42,541 bases of DNA from Bacteroidaceae bacterium. Lineage in GTDB: Bacteria > Bacteroidota > Bacteroidia > Bacteroidales > Bacteroidaceae. Position numbers and translations under genes: made by a program. The notes beneath the pieces were generated by a model that saw nothing but the letters and a program-made list of their open reading frames with translations, was not told where the DNA came from and made no database searches. Shown here piece by piece: positions 1-9,397 of the stretch (the stretch's first letter is position 1; the number at the start of each line of letters is the position of its first letter). The stretch lies in the NCBI GenBank assembly GCA_017467885.1, contig JAFUKC010000023.1, positions 1 to 42,541 of the forward strand. The letters are read 5' to 3'.

Positions 1-170
1 GACCAAGAGAAAAACTTAAATTTTCAACACCAAAAGAGTGCTTTTACAAATTTATTTTGTAATGTTGCACTTGCTAGTTGACTCTGCGCATAAATAAACA
101 AAAAAAATAAGAATAAAAAAATATCAAAAAACATGTAACCAAAAATAAAAATCAACGTCTAAAATATGAA
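1..170. other. Intergenic start of window, no gene seen
   Basis: This AT-rich stretch before the sigma factor gene has no convincing reading frame. It presumably holds the promoter of the sigma operon, but I do not see a clean TTTG/TAnnTTTG pair. Confidence 0.6.
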
Positions 171-728
171 ATGGAACACAATGAACGACATATTATCAAC
201 GAAGTGCTGGATGGCAAGACCAATAGTTTCGCATATTTTGTGGAACAATACAGCCAACAGATATACAGTTTGATAATAGGGATGGTCGAGAATAAAGAAG
301 ATGCCGAGGAACTTACACAAGATACGTTCCTGAAAGCATTCAGGTCGCTCGCCTCGTTCAACACCGACAGCAAGTTCTCCACATGGCTCTATCGCATTGC
401 CTACAACAACACCGTTTCGCATCTGCGAAGAAGAACAAAAGAACAGTTGCCGATGGATGAGCGCCTTTTCGACAATATACGCGACGAGGATGTAGATAAA
501 GCACTTGACGATGATAACAACCCGCAGATTGAAAAATTATACAGAGCTATTTCGAAACTTCAAGCCGACGAAAAGGTACTAATCACACTCTTCTACATGG
601 AAGAGAAGCCTATTAGCGAAACAGCCAACATTCTGGGAATAAGCGAAAGCAATGCAAAAGTTAAACTGCATCGTACACGTAAGAAAATATACCTTTTAAT
701 GAAAGACGATGAATTTGAAAAAGAATAA
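171..728 (+). CDS. ECF-type RNA polymerase sigma factor
   Basis: This 185-residue protein has the size and layout of an extracytoplasmic-function sigma-70 factor. Region 2 lies at about residues 15-85, with a typical helix containing EDAEELTQDTFLKAF and the promoter-melting stretch STWLYRIAYN. After an acidic linker, region 4 lies at about residues 120-175, with the helix-turn-helix ISETANILGISESNAKVKLHRTRKK. It should direct RNA polymerase to a small regulon. The ATG at 171 is used because the nearby ATG at 166 is out of frame. The next gene overlaps the end of this one by 20 bp, so the two are probably translated together, and that small membrane protein could control it. The genes it controls cannot be read from the sequence. 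Confidence 0.93.
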   Translation: MEHNERHIINEVLDGKTNSFAYFVEQYSQQIYSLIIGMVENKEDAEELTQDTFLKAFRSLASFNTDSKFSTWLYRIAYNNTVSHLRRRTKEQLPMDERLFDNIRDEDVDKALDDDNNPQIEKLYRAISKLQADEKVLITLFYMEEKPISETANILGISESNAKVKLHRTRKKIYLLMKDDEFEKE

Positions 729-1089
729 CGACCAAGGATTAAGAAAAGCCATCCTTGCATACAAGAAAGAGGAACTGCCACACGATTTTGTATTCAACAC
801 CATGAGTGCAATAGAACAGGAGGCTTTAAAAATTGAGAAACGACGTAAATATTATACAATTATATTTACAGTCATTATCTCAATAATACTATTATCGGTA
901 TTTGCATTCATTACATACAACTTTTGCAAAGAATATATATCAGAGAGCATAAGACTTTTGAAGGATACTTTATCTTTCGATTCTGCAAAGCCACAATATC
1001 TGATGATGATAGTATCAACCTTCGCATTACTTATGCTTGACAGCTATCAGCAAGATAAACTTAACAAATGGCGAAACGACCAATTATAG
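709..1089 (+). CDS. Small two-TM membrane protein, possible anti-sigma partner
   Basis: This 126-residue protein has a charged cytoplasmic N-terminus (about 1-45), a strong hydrophobic segment at about 48-70 and a second at about 95-112, so it is probably an inner-membrane protein with two passes. It starts inside the 3' end of the ECF sigma gene (20 bp overlap), the arrangement seen for sigma/anti-sigma pairs. I do not recognise a zinc-binding anti-sigma HxxxCxxC motif, so an anti-sigma role is inferred from position and topology only. A strong intrinsic terminator follows about 30 bp downstream. It could also be a conserved hypothetical membrane protein without a regulatory role. Confidence 0.75.
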   Translation: MNLKKNNDQGLRKAILAYKKEELPHDFVFNTMSAIEQEALKIEKRRKYYTIIFTVIISIILLSVFAFITYNFCKEYISESIRLLKDTLSFDSAKPQYLMMIVSTFALLMLDSYQQDKLNKWRNDQL

Positions 1090-1120
1090 TATAGCATTGC
1101 TGCACAAATACAGCCATCAG

Positions 1121-1155
1121 GGAACGCGAATCAATTATCGCGTTCCTCTTTTTTT
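1121..1155 (+). terminator. Intrinsic terminator of the sigma operon
   Basis: A perfect 9-bp stem (GGAACGCGA at 1121-1129 with TCGCGTTCC at 1138-1146) is followed by TCTTTTTTT. The hairpin overlaps the stop codon of mazG on the other strand, so the two convergent genes share this end. Confidence 0.8.
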
Positions 1156-1922
1156 GCCTCGTTCCATAAAGCATCCATCTCGGCAAGCGACATCTCCTTT
1201 AGGTTGCGCCCCTGCTTTATCGAATGTTCCTCGACATAATTGAAACGGTTGCGGAATTTCTTATTCGTAAGTTCAAGAGCATTATCGGGATTAATATCAT
1301 ACAAACGACCGGCGTTAACAATACTAAAGAGAAAATCACCGAACTCCTTTTCCGAATTGGCCTTGTCACCCTTGTCCATTTCGGCCTGCAGTTCATCTAT
1401 CTCTTCGTGCACCTTTGCCCACACATCTTCGCGACGTTCCCAATCGAAACCTACGTTAGCAACCTTCTCTTGCATACGATAGGCCTTAATGAGCGAAGGC
1501 ATTGCAGCCGGTACACCACTTAATATACTTTTGTTACCATCTTTCTCGCTCATTTTAAGTTGCTCCCAATTCTTGCAAACCTCGCCGGCAGTCTCGGCCT
1601 TGGCTGTACCGAATACATGCGGATGGCGATAAATCAGTTTATCACACAGGCGATCGCAAACATCTTTTAAATCGAACAGACCCTTCTCCTGTGCTATCTT
1701 CGAATAGAATGCAATGTGCAAGAATACGTCGCCAAGCTCCTTGCATATATTTTGCGTATCGTCGGCAACCAACGCATCAGACAATTCAAAAACCTCTTCG
1801 ATTGTATTAGGACGCAAGCTGTCGTTTGTCTGCTTTCTGTCCCAAGGGCACTTCTCGCGAAGTTCGTCGAGTACATCCAAAAAACGGCTGACAGCCTCCA
1901 ATATTTCAGTTCTACTATGCAT
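1131..1922 (-). CDS. mazG: Nucleoside triphosphate pyrophosphohydrolase MazG
   Basis: This 263-residue protein matches the full-length two-domain MazG layout. The enzyme hydrolyses NTPs and dNTPs to NMP and PPi, and is linked to house-cleaning of nucleotide pools. The N-terminal domain shows the metal-binding pattern TIEEVFEL followed by KELGDVFLH (ExxE...ExxD). The second all-alpha domain, from about residue 150, carries YRMQEKVANVGFDW and EKEFGDFLFSIVN, the same pattern repeated. The start at 1922 is followed by the typical HSRTEILEAVSRFLDVLDEL opening. It is divergent from valS, and a TACCTTTG box lies just upstream. Confidence 0.95.
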   Translation of the reverse strand: MHSRTEILEAVSRFLDVLDELREKCPWDRKQTNDSLRPNTIEEVFELSDALVADDTQNICKELGDVFLHIAFYSKIAQEKGLFDLKDVCDRLCDKLIYRHPHVFGTAKAETAGEVCKNWEQLKMSEKDGNKSILSGVPAAMPSLIKAYRMQEKVANVGFDWERREDVWAKVHEEIDELQAEMDKGDKANSEKEFGDFLFSIVNAGRLYDINPDNALELTNKKFRNRFNYVEEHSIKQGRNLKEMSLAEMDALWNEAKKEERDN

Positions 1923-1943
1923 AATGTGTTATTTTTTCGCTTG

Positions 1944-1951
1944 CAAAGGTA
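1944..1951 (-). promoter_or_regulatory. Candidate -7 box for mazG
   Basis: On the minus strand this reads TACCTTTG, matching the Bacteroidota -7 consensus TAnnTTTG, about 22 bp before the mazG ATG. I see no good TTTG at -33. Confidence 0.4.
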
Positions 1952-1986
1952 ATTAATTTAATAATTATAACTAACTTCGCAGGTTG

Positions 1987-1994
1987 TAATTTTG
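1987..1994 (+). promoter_or_regulatory. Candidate -7 box for valS
   Basis: TAATTTTG matches TAnnTTTG and lies 36 bp before the valS ATG. No clear TTTG at the usual -33 distance is visible. Confidence 0.35.
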
Positions 1995-2030
1995 AATTAC
2001 TGTATAAGAATGAAATAAAAACAAGATATT

Positions 2031-4772
2031 ATGAGTATAGCAACAAACTACAATCCCGCAGAGGTTGAAGAGAAATGGTATAAATATTGGTTGGACAACA
2101 ACCTTTTCCACTCCGAGCCCGACGAAAGAGAGCCATACACCATTGTTATTCCACCACCTAACGTAACCGGTGTATTGCACATGGGTCACATGCTCAACAA
2201 CACCATACAGGATATTCTGGTGCGTCATGCCCGAATGATGGGCAAAAATGCATGCTGGGTACCCGGAACCGACCATGCCTCTATTGCAACCGAGGCAAAG
2301 GTGGTGAAAAAGTTGGCAGCACAAGGAATAAAGAAAAGCGACCTGACACGCGAAGAGTTCCTAAGACATGCATGGGACTGGACCGACGAACACGGAGGTA
2401 TCATTCTTAAACAGTTGCGCAAGCTTGGTGCATCGTGCGACTGGGACCGTACATCGTTCACAATGGACGAGACACGCAGCAAAAGTGTCATAAAGGTATT
2501 CTGCGACCTCTATAACAAAGGCCTTATATACCGCGGGCTGCGTATGGTAAACTGGGATCCCAAGGCTCAAACAGCGTTAAGCAATGAGGAGGTGATATAT
2601 AAGGAGGAGAACAGCAAACTCTATTATCTTAAATACTATGTCGACGAGCAACCGGGTTGCACCGATGGCGAAGAAGAAAATGCAGTTACATTGAAGCCCG
2701 AGGATACATTCGACCCTGCAGTGAAACATCAGGTTCTGCATCGCGATGCACAAGGCCGACGCTACGCCGTTGTAGCCACCACACGCCCCGAAACCATAAT
2801 GGGTGATACCGCAATGTGCATCAACCCCAAAGACCCCAAAAACAGTTGGTTGAAAGGAAAGAGGGTTATTGTACCACTTGTAAACCGCTCGATACCCGTC
2901 ATTGAAGACCGCTATGTAGAGATTGAGTTCGGTACCGGTTGTTTGAAGGTGACACCTGCACACGATACAAACGACCACATGTTGGGCAAGACACACAACC
3001 TTGAGACTATAGACATATTCAATGCCGATGCCACAATAAGCGAAGCAGCAGGAATGTACATAGGCATGGACCGCATGGATGTACGTAAACAGATTGCAAA
3101 AGACCTTGAAGATGCAGGCTTGCTCGAGAAAGTAGAGGATTATGTCAACAAGGTTGGTTACAGCGAGCGCAACGCCGACACGGCAGTAGAACCCCGTTTG
3201 TGTATGCAGTGGTTCTTGCGCATGCAACATTTTGCCGACATTGCTCTGCCACCGGTTATGAACGACCGACTCAAATTCTACCCCTCGAAATATAAAACCA
3301 CATACAAAAATTGGTTGGAGAATATTCAGGATTGGTGTATAAGCCGTCAATTATGGTGGGGACACCGCATACCGGCCTATTTCCTTCCCGGAGAAGAGGA
3401 ACGCTTCGTTGTTGCCGAAACTGCAGAAGAAGCATTGGAACTTGCACGCAAGACAGAAGGATTCGAGAATATCACAATATCAGACCTTAAACAAGACGAA
3501 GATGCATTGGACACATGGTTCAGTTCGTGGTTGTGGCCCATCTCGTTGTTCAACGGAATTTTGGAACCAGGCAACAAGGAGATAAGCTACTACTACCCCA
3601 CAGCCGACCTTGTTACCGGCCCCGACATCATATTCTTCTGGGTTGCCCGTATGATTATGGCCGGCTACGAGTATCAGAAAGAGATGCCGTTCAAGAATGT
3701 ATATTTCACCGGAATAGTACGCGACAAACTTGGACGCAAGATGAGCAAATCACTTGGCAACAGCCCCGATCCCCTGGAGCTTATATCGAAATATGGCGCA
3801 GATGGTGTACGAATGGGCATAATGTTGTCGGCACCGGCCGGCAACGATATCCTGTTCGACGAGTCGCTGTGCGAGCAAGGACGCAATTTCTGTAACAAGA
3901 TATGGAATGCATTCCGCCTTGTGAACGGTTGGAGTGTAAGCAACGAGATTGAACAACCGGAGAGTTCGAAGACTGCCATCGAGTGGTTCAACGAAGTACT
4001 TGCAAAATCGGCAGCATTGTTGGAGGACCAATTCGGTAAATATCGAATCAGCGAGGCTTTGATGAACCTATACACCCTCTTCTGGGATGAATTCTCGGCA
4101 TGGTACCTCGAAATGATAAAACCGGCATACGGCTCACCTATAGATAAAGTAACCTACGATGCAACACTTGGGTTCTTCGACAGCCTTATGCGTCTGTTGC
4201 ACCCATTCATGCCATTTATCACCGAAGAGTTGTGGCAGGCTATATACGAGCGTAAAGAAGGTGAAAGCCTAATGGTGCAGAGCATAACCGAACTTAATCG
4301 CCCATGCAACGATGAACTTGTCGGACGTATATCGGCAATGAAAGAGATCATCGGTAACATACGCGCCATAAGACAACAGAAAAACCTTTCGCCTCGCGAG
4401 CCGTTGGCACTGCAGATTGTTGGTGAAACACCGGTGGAGGGACTGGAGAGTGTAATGACAAAGATGGCAAACCTTTCATCCATCGAGAAATGCAGTACCC
4501 CCGATGACACAGCCGTATCGTTCAGAGTAGGAACCACCGAGTATGCAGTACCATTGGGGTCGCTTATAGATAAGGACGCCGAAATTGCCAAGATGCGCGA
4601 AGAGCTTGCATATCACGAAAAATTCCTCAAAAGCGTAGAGGCCAAATTAAATAACCCCAATTTTGTAGGTAAGGCTCCCGAGAAAATCATTGCAATAGAA
4701 CGCAAGAAACAATCGGACGCAAAAGAGAAAATTGCAATGCTGACAGAAAGCATCGAGAAACTATCCAAATAA
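2031..4772 (+). CDS. valS: Valyl-tRNA synthetase
   Basis: This class I aminoacyl-tRNA synthetase charges tRNA-Val with valine and edits mischarged threonine. At 913 residues it is of normal length. The HIGH signature appears as HMGH at residues 50-53, after the family opening [12 protein letters not shown]. The inserted editing domain follows ([15 protein letters not shown]). The KMSKS loop is at residues 570-574 ([14 protein letters not shown]). An anticodon-binding helical domain follows, and the C-terminus is a ValS-type coiled-coil arm (about residues 845-913) rich in Lys and Glu. The start is supported by the conserved N-terminus [12 protein letters not shown]. It is divergent from mazG, and the coiled-coil protein gene follows 33 bp downstream. 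Confidence 0.98.
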   Translation: MSIATNYNPAEVEEKWYKYWLDNNLFHSEPDEREPYTIVIPPPNVTGVLHMGHMLNNTIQDILVRHARMMGKNACWVPGTDHASIATEAKVVKKLAAQGIKKSDLTREEFLRHAWDWTDEHGGIILKQLRKLGASCDWDRTSFTMDETRSKSVIKVFCDLYNKGLIYRGLRMVNWDPKAQTALSNEEVIYKEENSKLYYLKYYVDEQPGCTDGEEENAVTLKPEDTFDPAVKHQVLHRDAQGRRYAVVATTRPETIMGDTAMCINPKDPKNSWLKGKRVIVPLVNRSIPVIEDRYVEIEFGTGCLKVTPAHDTNDHMLGKTHNLETIDIFNADATISEAAGMYIGMDRMDVRKQIAKDLEDAGLLEKVEDYVNKVGYSERNADTAVEPRLCMQWFLRMQHFADIALPPVMNDRLKFYPSKYKTTYKNWLENIQDWCISRQLWWGHRIPAYFLPGEEERFVVAETAEEALELARKTEGFENITISDLKQDEDALDTWFSSWLWPISLFNGILEPGNKEISYYYPTADLVTGPDIIFFWVARMIMAGYEYQKEMPFKNVYFTGIVRDKLGRKMSKSLGNSPDPLELISKYGADGVRMGIMLSAPAGNDILFDESLCEQGRNFCNKIWNAFRLVNGWSVSNEIEQPESSKTAIEWFNEVLAKSAALLEDQFGKYRISEALMNLYTLFWDEFSAWYLEMIKPAYGSPIDKVTYDATLGFFDSLMRLLHPFMPFITEELWQAIYERKEGESLMVQSITELNRPCNDELVGRISAMKEIIGNIRAIRQQKNLSPREPLALQIVGETPVEGLESVMTKMANLSSIEKCSTPDDTAVSFRVGTTEYAVPLGSLIDKDAEIAKMREELAYHEKFLKSVEAKLNNPNFVGKAPEKIIAIERKKQSDAKEKIAMLTESIEKLSK

Positions 4773-4805
4773 GAAGCAGCCAAAGACGGTGCATATACGA
4801 CATTT

Positions 4806-5687
4806 ATGGAAAACAAGACTATTAAACTTCTTACATACTCCTTAACAGGAATAATGATTGCAGTTACCTGCATACTTGCATACATGCTGTACGACAGCAA
4901 CAGACAGAATGCCGAAATGCAGGAACTCTTCGCTATTGAGAAAGAAGAACTCGAGAGCGAATACTCTACTTATGCAATACAGTACGACGAGTTGAAGCTG
5001 CAAATCACAAACGACTCGTTAATGGTAAAACTTGAACAAGAGAAGTTGCGTACACAGCAGTTGCTTGAGGAGCTGAAGCAGACAAAAGCCACCGATGCCG
5101 CCGAGATAACCCGTCTGAAGAAAGAATTGAAGACGGTGCGTGCAGTCATGCGCGGATATGTATTGCAGATAGACTCGCTAAACAGAATAAATGAGAAACT
5201 CGTAAACGAGAACCGTCGTGTCAGAGCAAGATACCAAGAGGCCTCGCAAACCATCACAAACCTCTCCGAGGAGAAGGAAGCGCTAACCGAAAAGGTAAAC
5301 CTTGCATCGCAGTTGGATGCCTCAAACATAACAATGTATCCGGCAAAAGCAAACGGAAAAGAGATTCGCAAAATCAAAAAGGCCAAGAAAATTGTTATAG
5401 GTTTTACAATAGCCAAGAACATTACCACAGCAACAGGTGAAAAGAGCATATACGTACGCATCACCACCCCCGATGGCAATGTCCTGACTAAAAATGCAAA
5501 CAACACCTTTACCTACGAGAATCGTAACATAAACTATTCGATAAGAACCGATATTGAATATACAGGTGACGAGCAGACCTTGACTCTTTATTGGGATGTA
5601 GAGGAGTTTTTGCAAGGAGGAAAATACCTTGTACACATATTTGCCGATGGCAATATGATAGGCTACAGCGAATTTAACATCAAATAG
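4806..5687 (+). CDS. Membrane-anchored coiled-coil protein of unknown function
   Basis: This 293-residue protein has one N-terminal transmembrane segment (about residues 10-30). A long charged coiled coil follows (about 35-165), rich in Glu, Lys, Leu and Gln heptads. The C-terminal domain (about 185-293) is beta-rich and ends in GKYLVHIFADGNMIGYSEFNIK-like strands. The likely topology is an inner-membrane anchor with the coiled coil and beta domain in the periplasm. It is 33 bp downstream of valS and may be read through from it, and it ends at a strong terminator. I do not recognise a named family. Roles in envelope organisation are possible but unsupported by motif. Confidence 0.85.
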   Translation: MENKTIKLLTYSLTGIMIAVTCILAYMLYDSNRQNAEMQELFAIEKEELESEYSTYAIQYDELKLQITNDSLMVKLEQEKLRTQQLLEELKQTKATDAAEITRLKKELKTVRAVMRGYVLQIDSLNRINEKLVNENRRVRARYQEASQTITNLSEEKEALTEKVNLASQLDASNITMYPAKANGKEIRKIKKAKKIVIGFTIAKNITTATGEKSIYVRITTPDGNVLTKNANNTFTYENRNINYSIRTDIEYTGDEQTLTLYWDVEEFLQGGKYLVHIFADGNMIGYSEFNIK

Positions 5688-5707
5688 TATCGGATGCTGA
5701 ATTATTA

Positions 5708-5751
5708 AAGTAACTCGTACAAAGGATTTCCATTGTACGAGTTACTTTTTT
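5708..5751 (+). terminator. Intrinsic terminator
   Basis: A perfect 15-bp stem (5708-5722 with 5733-5747) has a 10-nt loop and a run of T at 5746-5751. It separates the valS/coiled-coil genes from the exporter operon. Confidence 0.85.
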
Positions 5752-5760
5752 AACAGCCCG

Positions 5761-7230
5761 ATGAATAGAAAAAAAGCAGAAATCATTTCTCTGTGCCTTG
5801 TCTGTTGCATGGTATCCCTGGCACAAGATGCACCACTCTCGCTCGACAGTTGCCGAGCACTTGCCCTTCGTTACAATAAAAACATATATATAGCAGATGA
5901 AGAGGTAAAGGCCGCACGATACGAGCGAAAAGCAGCTTTCAGCAACTACCTTCCCAAACTGTCGGCCGAGGGAGCATACCTTCATAATAATAAAAGAATA
6001 TCGCTATTGACAAGCGGACAACACAAAAGCCTGCAAACCATTGGCGATGCCCTGCACGAAGGAATAGGCAATGTTCTTAAAGAGATGGCAACATTGTTGC
6101 CGCAACCCGGTGAAGCGACAGCGCTGCTTTCATCAATAGACATAGCCTCGCCACTGAACACATTAGGCAGTTCTATAAGTGAAGCACTTGCCCCCGACAC
6201 ACGTAACATCTATGTGGCAGCTGTCACCGTCAGACAACCTATATTCGCCGGAGGAAGAATCATAGCTTATAACAAACTTACACGTCACGCCGAAAATGCG
6301 AGTCTGTCTCAAAAAGAGAACAAGATACAAGAGATTATCGTTCTCACCGAAGAGGCATATTGGCAGATAGTATCACTTGCAAACAAACGTAAACTTGCAA
6401 CAGCCCTTGTATCGATGCTCGAACAACTGCACTCCGATGTAGAGAAGATGAAAGACGAAGGTGTCGCTACACAAGCCGACTTGCTTAATGTGGAGGTAAG
6501 ACTTAACGAAGCACGTACGGCATTGCTGCAGGTGGAGAACGGAGAGATGCTTGCACGTATGTATCTATGCCGTATATGCGGCCTGCCTATCGACTATGCA
6601 CCAACTCTTGCCGACGAGAACAACGAAGAACTTACCGGCTGCAGAGAGGCGATAAATGTAAATATACAATGCGCCATGCAGAACCGTCCCGAGTTGAAAA
6701 GCCTTGAATCGCTTGTAGAGATATTCAAGCAAAAAACAAACATTGCACGTGCAGAATACCTGCCCGTAATTGGCCTTACGGCCAATTACATGATAAGTAA
6801 CCCAAGCCTGACGGATGGTTTCAGAAAGAGATTCCGAGGGATGTGCAGTATCGGCATCGTAGTGAATATACCCATCTGGAATTGGGGTGAAGGAATATAT
6901 AAGACAGCCGCGGCTAAAGCACAAACGAATATTGCAAAATATACCCTTGCCGATGCACGTGAAATGATAGAATTACAGGTACATCAATCGGAACAACGTG
7001 TAAGTGAATCGGAAAAACGCCTTATACTTGCCACAAGCAATGTGCTTAAAGCCGAAGAGAACCTTCGCACAGCCAACATCGGATTTGCCGAGGGGGTACT
7101 CACAAGCGAAAATGTTCTTGAAGCACAGACTGCATGGTTACAGGCACACTCGGGAAAAATTGATGCACAGATAGATGTAATACTCTCACGACTATATTTG
7201 AAAAAAGCGTTAGGAATATTGAAACCTTAA
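5761..7230 (+). CDS. TolC-family outer membrane efflux protein
   Basis: This 489-residue protein has an N-terminal signal peptide (about residues 1-21, ending MVSLAQ). Two OEP-type repeats follow, each opening with a characteristic LPKLSAEGAY or LPVIGLTANYM strand and continuing in long helices (EAYWQIVSLANKRKLA, then EGVATQADLLNVEVRLNEA). These features define the trimeric outer-membrane channel of tripartite exporters. The second half repeats the pattern (IGFAEGVLTSENVLEAQTAW). It is the first gene of a four-gene plus-strand operon whose other members encode the periplasmic adaptor and two ABC-2 permeases. The substrate is unknown. Confidence 0.93.
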   Translation: MNRKKAEIISLCLVCCMVSLAQDAPLSLDSCRALALRYNKNIYIADEEVKAARYERKAAFSNYLPKLSAEGAYLHNNKRISLLTSGQHKSLQTIGDALHEGIGNVLKEMATLLPQPGEATALLSSIDIASPLNTLGSSISEALAPDTRNIYVAAVTVRQPIFAGGRIIAYNKLTRHAENASLSQKENKIQEIIVLTEEAYWQIVSLANKRKLATALVSMLEQLHSDVEKMKDEGVATQADLLNVEVRLNEARTALLQVENGEMLARMYLCRICGLPIDYAPTLADENNEELTGCREAINVNIQCAMQNRPELKSLESLVEIFKQKTNIARAEYLPVIGLTANYMISNPSLTDGFRKRFRGMCSIGIVVNIPIWNWGEGIYKTAAAKAQTNIAKYTLADAREMIELQVHQSEQRVSESEKRLILATSNVLKAEENLRTANIGFAEGVLTSENVLEAQTAWLQAHSGKIDAQIDVILSRLYLKKALGILKP

Positions 7231-7242
7231 AATATTGTGGCT

Positions 7243-8226
7243 ATGCAAAAAGAGGAACGAAACATAGTTATAACTGTGATGATACTTGCCATTATTATCA
7301 TTGTTGTTGCATTGATAGGTGAATTCACGTTAGGAAAAGATAACGGCACTATTCAGGGGCAGGCCGAGGTGCAAGAATACCGGGTATCGAGCAAGGTACC
7401 GGCAAGAGTACTGAAATATTTCGTAAGGGAAGGCGACAAAGTAAATGCCGGCGATACGGTTGTAATATTGGAAGCGCCTGATGTTACGGCAAAATTGGTA
7501 CAGGCCGAAGCTGTAAAAAAGGCGGCACAGGCATTGAACGAACAGGTTGTACAAGGAACCAGACCTGAACAGAAACGTGCTGCATACGAGATGTGGCAAA
7601 AGGCTGTAGCCGGGATGGATATTGCACAAAAATCATTCGCAAGAGTACAAAAGCTATATGAAGAAGGAGTGACAACAGCACAAAAACGTGATGAAGCCGA
7701 GGCAGCCATGAATGCAGCCTTGGCAACGGAACGCGCAGCAAAAGCCGAGTATGAGCTTGCTTTGAAAGGTGCACAGGTGGAAGAGAAAGAGATTACCGCT
7801 GCAAAGATAGAACAGGCACAAGGAGCAGTGGAAGAGGTGGATTCATATATCGAGGAGACTGTGCTCACTGCCATAAGGGATGGTGAAATAAGCGATATCT
7901 TCCCTGCTGTGGGAGAGCTTGTAGGCTCGGGCGCACCAATAATGAACATAGCATATCTTGACGAAATGTGGTTCAGCTTCAATATTCGAGAGGACGATTT
8001 AAAAGAGTATAACATAGGCGATACGACAAATACATACATTCCTGCACTCGACAAGCATATAGATGCGGAAATCTACTATATGAAGGACCTTGGGACATAT
8101 GCAGTGTGGCGTGCAACTAAAGCCACAGGGGAATATGACATAAAAACCTTCGAGGTGCGTGCACGTCCTGTAGAAGCCGCAGAAGGAGTACGCCCCGGTA
8201 TGTCTGTACTTATAAAAAGAAGATAA
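7243..8226 (+). CDS. HlyD/EmrA-type periplasmic adaptor (membrane fusion protein)
   Basis: This protein of about 327 residues has an N-terminal transmembrane anchor (about residues 8-28). A lipoyl-like half follows (VSSKVPARVLKYFVREGDKV), then a helical hairpin with repeated Ala, Glu and Lys (about 80-190), and the second lipoyl/beta-barrel part (IFPAVGELVGSGAPIMNIA). The arrangement resembles YbhG-type adaptors that pair with YbhS/YbhR permeases. I chose ATG 7243 over the in-frame GTG at 7237, six bases upstream; either is possible. It lies 12 bp after the TolC gene and 1 bp before the first permease, so the genes are surely co-transcribed. Confidence 0.92.
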   Translation: MQKEERNIVITVMILAIIIIVVALIGEFTLGKDNGTIQGQAEVQEYRVSSKVPARVLKYFVREGDKVNAGDTVVILEAPDVTAKLVQAEAVKKAAQALNEQVVQGTRPEQKRAAYEMWQKAVAGMDIAQKSFARVQKLYEEGVTTAQKRDEAEAAMNAALATERAAKAEYELALKGAQVEEKEITAAKIEQAQGAVEEVDSYIEETVLTAIRDGEISDIFPAVGELVGSGAPIMNIAYLDEMWFSFNIREDDLKEYNIGDTTNTYIPALDKHIDAEIYYMKDLGTYAVWRATKATGEYDIKTFEVRARPVEAAEGVRPGMSVLIKRR

Positions 8227-8227
8227 G

Positions 8228-9397
8228 ATGCAGAGTGCAAAGGCATTTAGGAGAGTATTCGCACGCGAAGCAAGAATAATATTCTCGCGACCGATATATC
8301 TTATGTGTATGGTTGTTGCACCGCTTTGCACGTTCGTTCTGTTTGCAACACTGATGAATGCCGGCCTGCCGGTAGAACTGCCGGTGGCTGTGGTAGATGC
8401 CGACAACAGCAGCACCACGCGAAAAATAACACGCAACCTCGACGCTATGCAACAGATTGGCATCATTGCCCGATACGCCGATACAGAAAGAGCAACAGAT
8501 GCTATACGAAGAGGCGATATTTATGCATTCTACTATTTCCCCGAAGGAACAACCGAGGAACTGCTTTCGAACCGGCAGCCCACAATTTCGTTTTACATCA
8601 ATTACAGCTACCTGGCAGCCGGGTCGCTGACATATCGCGACATGTACATAACATCGTTGCTTGCCAATGCAGCCGTGGGACAGGCAGCACTGATGGCACG
8701 AGGAGCCACAAAGAGAGAAAGTGAAGCACTGCTTCAACCAATAGTCATTGAAACACATGCCATAGGTAACCCTTGGCTTAACTATTCCATATATCTTAAC
8801 AACACACTCTTTCCGGGCGTCCTGTCACTGCTTACAATCTTGCTTACAGCATTCAGCATCACGTCGGAGATTAAACAGAGTACAGCACAGCAATGGTTGG
8901 AGTCGGCAAACGGAAGCATAGCTGTTGCACTTGCCGGCAAGTTATTGCCACAAACAGTAATAATATCACTTGTTGCAATATTCTACAATATCTATCTGTA
9001 CCGATTTATGCACTTCCCCATTCACGATGGAATATGGAGCATGATTGCAGCCTCGCTGCTTATGGTGGCAGCCTCGCAATCATTGGGAACATTCCTCGCC
9101 GGATTACTGCCATCGCCACGTTGGTCGATGAGTATTGCATCATTATGGGGCGTTGTTTCATTCTCAATATCGGGATTTTCATTCCCCATCGAAGGAATGA
9201 GCGGTGCAATACAAACGGCGACAAACCTGTTTCCGCTACGCCACTATTTTATGATTTACTGTAATCAAGCACTGCTTGGATACCCTGTTGCCGAGGCTGC
9301 AATACACTATGCGGCACTGCTGACATTCTGTATTCTGCCGTTTTTTACAATGAGACAGTTAAAAAAAGCTCTGCTCACATATCCTTATATAAGATGA
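8228..9397 (+). CDS. ABC-2 type transporter permease (first)
   Basis: This 389-residue integral membrane protein has the ABC-2 permease layout: one N-terminal TM segment (about residues 20-42), a large extracytoplasmic domain (about 45-185) and a C-terminal bundle of about five TM segments. It carries the family signature near FSISGFSFPIEGMSGAIQTATNLFPLRHYF. Proteins of this YbhR/YbhS type pair with a HlyD-like adaptor and an ATPase to export drugs or other hydrophobic compounds. The next permease starts four bases before this stop codon (ATGA overlap). No ATP-binding subunit is present in the operon. Confidence 0.92.
   Translation: MQSAKAFRRVFAREARIIFSRPIYLMCMVVAPLCTFVLFATLMNAGLPVELPVAVVDADNSSTTRKITRNLDAMQQIGIIARYADTERATDAIRRGDIYAFYYFPEGTTEELLSNRQPTISFYINYSYLAAGSLTYRDMYITSLLANAAVGQAALMARGATKRESEALLQPIVIETHAIGNPWLNYSIYLNNTLFPGVLSLLTILLTAFSITSEIKQSTAQQWLESANGSIAVALAGKLLPQTVIISLVAIFYNIYLYRFMHFPIHDGIWSMIAASLLMVAASQSLGTFLAGLLPSPRWSMSIASLWGVVSFSISGFSFPIEGMSGAIQTATNLFPLRHYFMIYCNQALLGYPVAEAAIHYAALLTFCILPFFTMRQLKKALLTYPYIR

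Noticed and set aside
2577-3350. Long minus-strand open frame (257 codons) inside valS
   Set aside because: It lies fully opposite the strongly conserved synthetase, is rich in Cys, Val, Tyr and His as expected of an antisense shadow, and has no recognisable domain.
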